Source: Lysobacteraceae bacterium UBA6001 (lineage in GTDB: Bacteria > Pseudomonadota > Gammaproteobacteria > Xanthomonadales > Xanthomonadaceae). From it: a stretch of DNA of 12,672 nucleotides. A model generated the notes under the pieces. The model was not told the origin of the DNA, searched no databases, and saw nothing but the letters and a program-made list of their open reading frames with translations. Location of the stretch: positions 1-12,672 of the forward strand of contig DJAN01000273.1 of NCBI GenBank assembly GCA_002429615.1, given 5' to 3'. Of the stretch, positions 7,380 through 12,672 are shown piece after piece; within the stretch, counting starts at the first letter, position 1, and each line of letters begins with the position of its first letter. The translations under genes and the position numbers were made by a program.

Positions 7380-8114
7380 ATGAATGCTTCGCAGAAGATC
7401 GCCCTGGTCACCGGTGCCACCCGCGGCATCGGCCTGGAAACCGTGCGCCAGCTGGCCCAGGCCGGCGTGCACACGCTGCTGGCCGGCCGCAACCGCGAAC
7501 GCGCGGCCGAGGCGGCGTCCAAGCTGCAGGCCGAGGGTCTGCCGGTCGATGCCATCGCCCTGGACGTCACCGACGGCAAGAGCATCGCCGCCGCCGTGGC
7601 CGAAGTGCGCGAGCGCTATGGCCGCCTGGACATCCTGGTCAACAACGCCGGCATCCTGGTCGACGAGTTCGGCCGCGCGCCGTCCGAGCAGACCCTGGAG
7701 ACCTGGCGCACCACCTTCGATACCAACCTGTTCGCGCTGATCGCGGTGACCCAGGCCTTCCTGCCGCTGCTGAAGGCGGCGCCGGCCGGGCGCATCGTCA
7801 ACGTGTCGAGCATCCTTGGCTCGGTCGCGCTGCACAACGATCCGTCCTCGCCGATCTACGACTTCAAGGTGCCGGCCTACAACGTCTCCAAGAGCGCGGT
7901 GAATGCCTGGACCGTGCAGCTGGCCTACGAACTGCGCGACACCCCGGTGAAGGTCAACACCATCCACCCGGGCTACGTGAAGACCGACATGAACAGTGGC
8001 GAAGGTGCCATCGAGATTCCGGAAGGGGCCAAGACCAGCGTCGAGATGGCGCTGATCGGCGCCGACGGCCCGAACGGCAGCTTCAGCCACCTCGGACAGG
8101 AGCTGCCGTGGTGA
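7380..8114 (+). CDS. smeU2: Short-chain dehydrogenase/reductase, complete active site (SmeU2-like)
   Basis: This is a 244-residue classical SDR, probably an NADPH-dependent cytoplasmic carbonyl reductase. The start at 7380 follows GAGGAG at a spacing of 7. It carries the cofactor motif TGATRGIG (11-18), an Arg at 37 (AGR) that favours NADPH, NNAG at 88-91, Ser143/Ser144 (NVSS), Tyr167-x-x-x-Lys171 (YNVSK) and the late PGYVKTDM. The 20-odd residues between the serines and the tyrosine are longer than the usual spacing and recall carbonyl reductases of the CBR1 type. It lies 31 bases after smeW and its TGA overlaps the likely smeX start. In the described operon it is SmeU2. An intact reductase inside a pump operon suggests modification of, or response to, reactive carbonyls or quinones; from memory, menadione induces smeVWX. 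Substrate unknown. Confidence 0.9.
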   Translation: MNASQKIALVTGATRGIGLETVRQLAQAGVHTLLAGRNRERAAEAASKLQAEGLPVDAIALDVTDGKSIAAAVAEVRERYGRLDILVNNAGILVDEFGRAPSEQTLETWRTTFDTNLFALIAVTQAFLPLLKAAPAGRIVNVSSILGSVALHNDPSSPIYDFKVPAYNVSKSAVNAWTVQLAYELRDTPVKVNTIHPGYVKTDMNSGEGAIEIPEGAKTSVEMALIGADGPNGSFSHLGQELPW

Positions 8115-9535
8115 TGATCCGACAGGCATTGACCGCGGCAATCGCCGCGGTCGTCCTGGCCGGCTGTGCGGTCGGCCCGGACTACAAGGCCAGTCCCGCG
8201 CCCAATGTGGTGTTGCAGGGCGCGCAGGACCCGGCGTTCAACCATGAATCCCCGGTCGGGCAGTGGTGGGCGCAGTTCGACGACCCGGTGCTGGAAGGCC
8301 TGGTGCGCGACGCGCTGGTGGCCAACCACGACCTGCGCATCGCCATGGCGCGGGTCAAGGAAGCGCGTTCGGTGTTCGTCGAGCGGCGCCTGGACCAGGT
8401 GCCGCACGTCACCGCCGAGGGCGATTACGACCGCCGCAACCAGCCGGACCTCGGCACGCCGGGCAACCCGCGCGTGCTGAGCGAAAGCTACACGCTGGGT
8501 TTCGATGCGCGCTGGGAGCTGGACTTGTTCGGCCGCCAGCGGCGTGCCGCCGAAGCCGCGCGTGCCGACCTCGATGCCGAGCAGGCGGGGCTGGCCGATG
8601 CGCAGGTCACCGTGGCCGCCGAGGTGGCGCGCAACTACTTCGAACTGCGCGGCGTGCAGCAGCGGATCGACGTGGCCACGCACACGCTGGAGAACCTGCG
8701 CGATACCCAGCAGCTGACGCAGACGCGCTGGCAGCTGGGCGCCGGCAGTGAACTGGATGTGCAGAGCAGCCGTGCGCGCTTGAAGGCGATCGAGGCCGAC
8801 ATCCCGCTGCTGGAAGTGGCGCAGGCGCAGTACCGGCACCGCCTGGCGGTGCTGGTGGGGCGGCAGCCCGACGCGCTGGATGCGCTGCTGGTGCCGAAGC
8901 CGGTGCCGGCCTACGCACGTGCGTTGCCGCTGGGTGACACCGCGGCGCTGCTGCGGCAGCGGCCGGACGTGCGCCGGGCCGAGCGCGAACTGGCGGCCTC
9001 GACGGCGCGGGTCGGCGTGGCCACCGCGGATCTGTTTCCGCGCATCAGCCTGAGTGGCTTTGTCGGTTTCCTGTCCGGCGATGCGGGTTCGTTGACCAAC
9101 AGCGGCAGCAAGGCGTGGTCCGTGACGCCGTCGATCAGCTGGGCGGCGTTCGACTTCGGGACCGTGCGCGCACGCTTGCGGGCGAGCCAGGCGCAGGCTG
9201 ACGGCGCGTTGGCGCAGTACGAGCAGAGCGTGCTGCTGGCGTTGGAGGACACCGAGAATGCGTTGACGGCGTATTCGCGGCAGCAGTCGCGGTTGGCGGT
9301 CGTCGCCGAGCAGGCCGATGCCGCGCGCAAGGCTGAAGCGTTGGCGGAGATCCGCTATCGCGAAGGGTCGGAGGATTTCCTGACCCTGCTGGATGCGCAG
9401 CGGACCCAGTTGCAGGCCGACGATGCGTTGGCTGATGCGCAGGCGCAGGTGAATGTCGGCGTGGTGGCGGTGTACAAGGCACTGGGCGGCTGGCGCACGC
9501 CGGTGGCCGAGGATGCACCGGTGGCGATGCGCTGA
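8114..9535 (+). CDS. smeX: Outer membrane efflux channel lipoprotein (SmeX, OprN-like)
   Basis: This is a 473-residue NodT/OprN-type outer membrane factor, a TolC-like trimeric duct. A signal peptide ends in the lipobox VVLAGC with Cys18 lipidated, followed by AVGPDYKA, typical of the family. Two outer-membrane-efflux repeats follow, with QWWAQFDDPVLEGLV (50-64), WELDLFGR (134-141) and long helical stretches rich in Ala, Gln and Glu. The C-terminal half contains RQRPDVRRAERELAAS and REGSEDFLTLLDAQRT. Three in-frame starts lie in a row: GTG 8108, GTG 8111 and ATG 8114. AGGAG ends at 8102, giving spacings of 5, 8 and 11. I chose the ATG, which overlaps the smeU2 stop as TGATG, but 8108 or 8111 would only add one or two residues. 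It is the last gene of the operon, followed by a clear terminator. Confidence 0.93.
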   Translation: MIRQALTAAIAAVVLAGCAVGPDYKASPAPNVVLQGAQDPAFNHESPVGQWWAQFDDPVLEGLVRDALVANHDLRIAMARVKEARSVFVERRLDQVPHVTAEGDYDRRNQPDLGTPGNPRVLSESYTLGFDARWELDLFGRQRRAAEAARADLDAEQAGLADAQVTVAAEVARNYFELRGVQQRIDVATHTLENLRDTQQLTQTRWQLGAGSELDVQSSRARLKAIEADIPLLEVAQAQYRHRLAVLVGRQPDALDALLVPKPVPAYARALPLGDTAALLRQRPDVRRAERELAASTARVGVATADLFPRISLSGFVGFLSGDAGSLTNSGSKAWSVTPSISWAAFDFGTVRARLRASQAQADGALAQYEQSVLLALEDTENALTAYSRQQSRLAVVAEQADAARKAEALAEIRYREGSEDFLTLLDAQRTQLQADDALADAQAQVNVGVVAVYKALGGWRTPVAEDAPVAMR

Positions 9536-9561
9536 CGCGACGTGATGTTTGGGTGGTGAGC

Positions 9562-9598
9562 AGGCCCCGGCGCGGGAAGTGCCGGGGCTTTCTTTTTT
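9562..9598 (+). terminator. Rho-independent terminator of the efflux operon
   Basis: An 8-bp GC stem, GCCCCGGC and GCCGGGGC, with a 9-base loop is followed at once by TTTCTTTTTT. Flanking A and G can pair with the first Ts to lengthen the stem. It begins 26 bases after the smeX stop and is the clearest terminator in the window. Confidence 0.92.
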
Positions 9599-9635
9599 GG
9601 GGGAGTCGGGCGGGGTCGCGATCTGTCGGATGGCA

Positions 9636-9660
9636 GTCGCGGCTGAAGCCGCTCCTACAG
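9636..9660 (-). repeat. GTAG-footed REP-type palindrome
   Basis: Read on the minus strand, CTGTAGGA is followed by the palindromic core GCGGCTTCAGCCGC (9639-9652) and then GAC. A GTAG tetranucleotide at the foot of a small hairpin is the signature of REP elements mobilised by RAYT transposases, and of the SMAG repeats of S. maltophilia. I recognise this version as common in Pseudomonas and Xanthomonadaceae genomes. Its TAG provides the stop codon of the adjoining diguanylate cyclase. Only one copy is in the window. Confidence 0.7.
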
Positions 9661-10635
9661 GTTGTCGGCGATGCGGTAGCTGTCGCGGCCGTTGTTCTTG
9701 GCCAGGTACAGCGCCGCGTCCGCGCGCGAGAACCAGTCCTGCCACGCCGTCTCGCCGGCATGCCGGGCCGCGCCCAGCGACACCGTGATCTTGCCGCCCG
9801 GACCACGCAGCGCGCCGCGGATCGCACGCCGCAGGCGCTCGGTGGCCAGCTCCAGGTCCGCCAGCGATTCCACCCGCAGCAGCACCACGAATTCCTCGCC
9901 GCCGAAACGGAACACCTCGTCCTCGCCCCGCACCTCGAAGCGCAGGATCGTCGCCAGGTCCGCCAAGGCCGCATCGCCGGCGGCGTGGCCGTAGAGGTCG
10001 TTGATGTCCTTGAAGTGATCCAGGTCGAGGATGATCAGCCCGTTCAGGCGCTCATGCTCGCGACGCTCGTCGATCTGGCGGGTGAGCGTGCGTTCGAGCA
10101 TGCGCCGGTTCGGCAGCCCGGTCAGCGCGTCGAGCGAGGCCAGTTCCTCCAGGTGCACGCGGTCGTCGTGGATGCGCAGCGAGAACGCCAGCCCCAGCAC
10201 CAGCGTCAGCAGGCTCACCGCGATCACCGACACGCCCTGGCCGACGCTGGTCAGCAGCCCCGGCAGCAGGATCGGCACCAGCACCAGCGGCACGTTCATC
10301 AGCACCGCGCGGCGCGGCTCGCACAGGAAGTAGCTGCCCATGATGGCCGGGAACAACCAGGGCAGGGCGGCGGTACCGCTGACCCTGCAGGCCAGCAGGC
10401 AGCCGGCGACGTTGATGGCCGCGATCCACAACCCCTGCTGCCCGGTGTGCAGCGCCTTGCGCATGCGCCAGCCGCGGAACGCCGCCAGCATCCCCAGCCC
10501 CGTGGCCAGTCCGGCGCCCAGCAGCTCGCCTGCCCAGGCCAGGGCAACGGCATACAGCAGCAGGGAGATGGCGGTCATCGGCGCCAGTACCCGATGGGTA
10601 CCGGCGCGGAAATCGCGCCGAAACTGAACGATCAC
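9655..10635 (-). CDS. Membrane-bound diguanylate cyclase (GGDEF domain)
   Basis: This is a 326-residue enzyme that makes cyclic di-GMP from two GTP. The N-terminal half (about 19-153) has five or six hydrophobic segments, with no known sensor domain that I can name. A short linker leads to the GGDEF domain from about 165: DALTGLPNRR (169-178), metal-binding DLDHFKDIND (204-213), and the active-site signature GGEEF (245-249). The product-inhibition site RxxD is intact (RGED, 236-239), five residues before GGEEF, so feedback control is expected. The first possible start is a GTG (10633-10635) because a TGA lies in frame upstream; its ribosome site is weak. ATG at 10576-10578 (residue 20) is the alternative but would clip the first membrane segment. 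The stop lies inside a REP element. It converges with smeX and is probably independent of the pump. Confidence 0.9.
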   Translation of the reverse strand: MIVQFRRDFRAGTHRVLAPMTAISLLLYAVALAWAGELLGAGLATGLGMLAAFRGWRMRKALHTGQQGLWIAAINVAGCLLACRVSGTAALPWLFPAIMGSYFLCEPRRAVLMNVPLVLVPILLPGLLTSVGQGVSVIAVSLLTLVLGLAFSLRIHDDRVHLEELASLDALTGLPNRRMLERTLTRQIDERREHERLNGLIILDLDHFKDINDLYGHAAGDAALADLATILRFEVRGEDEVFRFGGEEFVVLLRVESLADLELATERLRRAIRGALRGPGGKITVSLGAARHAGETAWQDWFSRADAALYLAKNNGRDSYRIADNL

Positions 10636-10838
10636 GTCGCGTCTGGGTCCACGAGACTCACCGGGTCATCGACCATGGAGAGACAAAATTGATACCGCCG
10701 TTGCCGGCACCGGGCCATGCCTTGGGCCAGCGGCCCGTGCGGGAGCAGGCAGCATCGTGCCGCCGGCCGACCGCCTTGGTCGCCTCTGCCTGTGAAGCAT
10801 GGAGGAGCGGCGCCCGCCCGTCCCCGACCGGCGCCTTC

Positions 10839-10868
10839 CGGATGCCCAGGCCCTAGGCCTGGCATCCG
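10839..10868. other. Long hairpin with a 3-base loop
   Basis: The arms CGGATGCCCAGGCC and GGCCTGGCATCCG pair over 13 bp with one bulged C, around the loop CTA. No T-run follows on either strand. It is one of the strongest secondary structures in the window and lies in a region without genes. It might be a dispersed palindromic repeat, a transcription end or part of a structured RNA. Confidence 0.55.
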
Positions 10869-11012
10869 TCGCTGATTGTAGCCATGGCCGTGGCGGTGCG
10901 CCTGCCCGGCAACGTTTACGGTCATGGCGTGTTTCGGGAAATCAGCAACAGCAAGCTGCGAACAACGGTTCAGCCGACGACCGGGCCGGACGGCATGGGG
11001 GAGCGCCGATGG

Positions 11013-11040
11013 CGCGGGCGGGCCGGGGGCACCGCCCGCG
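11013..11040 (-). terminator. Hairpin just after the 45-residue gene
   Basis: A perfect 9-bp inverted repeat, CGCGGGCGG and CCGCCCGCG, with a 10-base loop starts 4 bases beyond the stop of the small membrane protein gene on the minus strand. The position suits a 3' end, but there is no T-run, so it is at best a weak or Rho-assisted terminator. Confidence 0.45.
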
Positions 11041-11044
11041 GGAT

Positions 11045-11182
11045 TCATTCGCGCGGGACTTCCTCGCGCGGCACGTCGGCGCCGGGTTTGTTGCGCTTGG
11101 TGAACGCGCGCGTCACCAGGAACACCACCGTTCCGACCAGCGCCACCACGGCGACAAGGAACAGCCAGGAACCACCCGTCAT
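11045..11182 (-). CDS. 45-residue single-span membrane protein
   Basis: This small protein starts MTGGSW, followed by one hydrophobic segment (about residues 5-26, LFLVAVVALVGTVVFLV), then a basic stretch (TRAFTKRNK) and an acidic tail ending in a tandem VPREEVPRE. A short outside N-terminus and positive residues just after the span suggest N-out, C-in topology in the inner membrane. The start is fixed by a very strong ribosome site, AAGGGAGGT, with GGAGG 5 bases before the ATG; the frame is open further upstream, but nothing there has such a signal. I do not recognise a family, and its function is unknown. It diverges from the ferritin-like gene and is separated from the diguanylate cyclase by a hairpin-rich gap, so it is probably its own transcript. 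Confidence 0.7.
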   Translation of the reverse strand: MTGGSWLFLVAVVALVGTVVFLVTRAFTKRNKPGADVPREEVPRE

Positions 11183-11186
11183 AACC

Positions 11187-11195
11187 ACCTCCCTT
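11187..11195 (-). promoter_or_regulatory. Near-consensus ribosome binding site
   Basis: AAGGGAGGT on the minus strand is close to the full anti-Shine-Dalgarno complement and ends 4 bases before the ATG at 11182. It decides the start of the 45-residue membrane protein and implies efficient translation. Confidence 0.7.
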
Positions 11196-11346
11196 CCGCA
11201 TGGCACATTGCGGCCACGGCCATAGGGCAACAGATGGGCGGTGACGCGAGCGTGCATGTGTCCGGGGGCGTTCATCCGAACGTATGCGTGTGCAGGCGGC
11301 GCGGACGCAGGCACACTGGATCCCTGGCCCAAGCCGAGGGATTGCC

Positions 11347-12672
11347 ATGCGCCAAGAGATTGCCGTGCCCACCTCCCGCGAACAGCTGTGGGGGTTGCTG
11401 GCCGAAGCGGCGGAGATCGAGCACCACCTGATGTGCTGCTACCTCTATGCGGCCTTCAGCCTCAAGGAGCATGCCGACGAGGACCTGCAGCCGGGCGAGC
11501 TGGCGGCGGTGCAGCGCTGGCGGCAGGAAATCCTGGCCGTGGCCATCGAGGAGATGGGCCACCTGGCCACCGTGTGCAACATCCTTTCCGCGCTGGGCGC
11601 GCCGGCGCACCTGGCGCACCAGAACTTCCCGGTCGCGCCGGGCTATCACCCGGCCGGCGTGGTGGTGAAGCTGACCCCGTTCAATCCGCAGACGCTGGAC
11701 CACTTCATCTATCTGGAACGGCCGGAAGACAGCACCCTGACCGACGGCGCCGGTTTCGAACCGCCGCGCGATTACCAGCGCGACAGCCGCATGGACCGGC
11801 TGATGAGCGTGGCCACCGACTACGCCACGGTGGGCGAGCTGTACCGGTCGATCAACCTGGGGCTGGCGCGGCTGGTGGAGACGCTGGGCGCCGCGCAGGT
11901 GTTCATTGGTGACCCGGCACACCAGCTCAGCGCCGAAGTGGCGCGATTGCCCGGGCTGAAGGTGGTGCAGTGCCTGAAGACCGCGCAGATCGCCATCACC
12001 GCGATCGTGGAGCAGGGCGAAAGCGCTGCCGCCGCGCAGGAGGCGTCGCACTACCAGCGCTTCCTGGCCATCCAGCGTGAGTACCAGGCCTTGCGCGAAG
12101 CGCGCCCGGCGTTCCGCCCGGCGCGCATGAGCGCGCACAACCCGGTGATGCGCCGGCCGCCCACGCCGGAAGGCAAGCTGTGGGTGACGCTGGAACCGGC
12201 CGCCAGCCTGATGGACCTGGGCAACGCGCTGTACAACCACAGCCTGCGCTGCCTCTCGCTGGCCTATGGCGGCGTGGATGCCGCCACGCAGCGCGTGCTG
12301 GTGCAGTCGAGCATCGACCTGATGCATGTGCTGACCCCGGTGGCGACCTGCCTGGGCACGCTGGCGGCCAGCCCCGAGCTGCCCGAGGCGACCGCCGGAA
12401 TCAGCTTCGCCACGCTGCGCGATGCGGCCGCGCTGCTGCCGGGCGCGGCGAGCCTGGACCTGCTGATCGAGCGGCTGGAGGAAATGCGCATGCGTTGCGG
12501 CGAACTGGTGCCGCGCCATGCCGAGATCGAGCCGCTGCTGCAGGCGACCTGCAAGGGACTGGGCCGCACCGTGGAGCGGTTGGTGCGGGCGCGCGACGCC
12601 GTGGTGCCGCGCACCGAAGCACCGGTGGCACCGGCCCCGGCGGTCGCGGTGGCGAGATCGGAAGAGCGGTTC
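11347..12672 (+). CDS. Ferritin-like protein of the VioB/iminophenyl-pyruvate dimer synthase type (3' end missing)
   Basis: At least 442 residues are present, with no stop before the window ends. The start at 11347 follows GAGGG at a spacing of 6. The N-terminal part fits the ferritin-like domain found in VioB, RebD and StaD and in many proteins of unknown function: LLAEAAEIEHHLMCCYLYA (18-36), EEMGHLATVCNILSALGAP (68-86), TVGELYRSI (161-169) and IVEQGES (220-226) with HYQRF (235-239). Probable di-iron ligands are Glu24, Glu69, His72, Glu164, Glu222 or Glu225, and His235. A second, mostly helical region follows (about 266-415, starting NPVMRRPPTPEGKLWV), then a Pro/Ala/Val-rich stretch at 422-436 that looks like a linker to something beyond the edge. 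No tryptophan-dimer pathway genes are visible, so violacein-type chemistry should not be assumed. It diverges from the small membrane protein gene. Confidence 0.8.
   Translation, partial: MRQEIAVPTSREQLWGLLAEAAEIEHHLMCCYLYAAFSLKEHADEDLQPGELAAVQRWRQEILAVAIEEMGHLATVCNILSALGAPAHLAHQNFPVAPGYHPAGVVVKLTPFNPQTLDHFIYLERPEDSTLTDGAGFEPPRDYQRDSRMDRLMSVATDYATVGELYRSINLGLARLVETLGAAQVFIGDPAHQLSAEVARLPGLKVVQCLKTAQIAITAIVEQGESAAAAQEASHYQRFLAIQREYQALREARPAFRPARMSAHNPVMRRPPTPEGKLWVTLEPAASLMDLGNALYNHSLRCLSLAYGGVDAATQRVLVQSSIDLMHVLTPVATCLGTLAASPELPEATAGISFATLRDAAALLPGAASLDLLIERLEEMRMRCGELVPRHAEIEPLLQATCKGLGRTVERLVRARDAVVPRTEAPVAPAPAVAVARSEERF

Larger units (their letters stand above)
10636..11044. other. 409-base gap, no supported gene
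   Basis: Open frames cross this stretch on both strands, but they are arginine- and proline-rich, lack good ribosome sites and match nothing I know. It holds several inverted repeats: GGGCC-AGC-GGCCC at 10724-10736, a long hairpin at 10839-10868 and another at 11013-11040. An AT-richer patch near 10685-10695 could contain a promoter for the diguanylate cyclase, but no clear -35/-10 pair is seen. A small RNA is possible; the sequence alone does not show one. Confidence 0.5.

Noticed and set aside
5390..7585. 731-codon open frame on the minus strand
   Set aside because: It is antisense to smeW and smeU2, of low complexity (Gln/His/Arg), has no ribosome site and no recognisable domain.
9562..9598. 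Terminator considered as bidirectional, also serving the convergent diguanylate cyclase
   Set aside because: The T-run is present only on the plus-strand side; on the minus strand the stem is followed by a GC-rich stretch, so only the efflux operon use is supported.
7973..9745. 590-codon open frame on the minus strand
   Set aside because: It is antisense to smeX and crosses the operon terminator and the REP element; its composition is that of a shadow frame.
10632..11372. 246-codon open frame on the minus strand ending at the diguanylate cyclase start (GTGA overlap)
   Set aside because: The overlap looks attractive, but the frame runs through three hairpins and the 45-residue gene, is Arg/Pro/Gly-rich, and has no good ribosome site or domain.
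10799..11431. 210-codon open frame on the plus strand
   Set aside because: It overlaps the well-supported small membrane protein gene and the start of the ferritin-like gene in other frames, and its composition is typical of a chance GC-rich frame.

Overview
The window is GC-rich (I judge about two thirds G+C by eye) and looks like the chromosome of a Xanthomonadaceae bacterium, most likely Stenotrophomonas. The main reason is the gene order in the first 9.5 kb: a LysR-type regulator facing a run of SDR, membrane fusion protein, RND transporter, a second SDR and an outer membrane factor. I recall this order as the smeRv / smeU1-smeV-smeW-smeU2-smeX multidrug efflux locus of S. maltophilia. 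The transporter also closely resembles Pseudomonas MexF. A GTAG-footed REP-type repeat fits the same group. The species is inferred; no search was run.

Layout. Bases 1-261 hold no convincing gene, only a short direct repeat. A small secreted protein (262-636, +) converges on smeRv (679-1731, -), with a perfect 10-bp stem-loop between them. A 141-base divergent region holds an inverted repeat that overlaps a likely smeRv promoter. The efflux operon runs from 1873 to 9535: an undescribed 75-residue protein, smeU1, smeV, smeW, smeU2 and smeX. Most joints are stop/start overlaps (ATGA or TGATG). The exceptions are the 120-base smeV-smeW gap, which contains two strong palindromes, and a 31-base smeW-smeU2 gap. 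A clear intrinsic terminator follows smeX. A convergent, membrane-bound GGEEF diguanylate cyclase (9655-10635, -) comes next, and its stop codon lies inside the REP element. After about 400 bases with no supported gene but strong hairpins there is a 45-residue single-span membrane protein (11045-11182, -). Diverging from it is a ferritin-like, VioB-type protein that runs off the right edge.

How the genes work together. SmeV (lipoprotein adaptor), SmeW (proton-driven inner membrane pump) and SmeX (outer membrane channel) should form one tripartite exporter. SmeRv, transcribed divergently, is expected to control it from the shared intergenic region. The two SDRs are unequal: SmeU2 keeps the full SDR signature, while SmeU1 keeps the nucleotide-binding glycines but has lost the catalytic Tyr-x-x-x-Lys. 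One may be an active reductase and the other a cofactor-binding partner. The diguanylate cyclase, the small membrane protein and the ferritin-like protein appear to be separate transcription units.

Most of the window is a recognisable, already described efflux system. The less explained parts are the 75-residue first gene, the catalytically incomplete SmeU1, the palindromes between smeV and smeW, the hairpin-rich gap at 10636-11044, and the orphan VioB-like ferritin protein.
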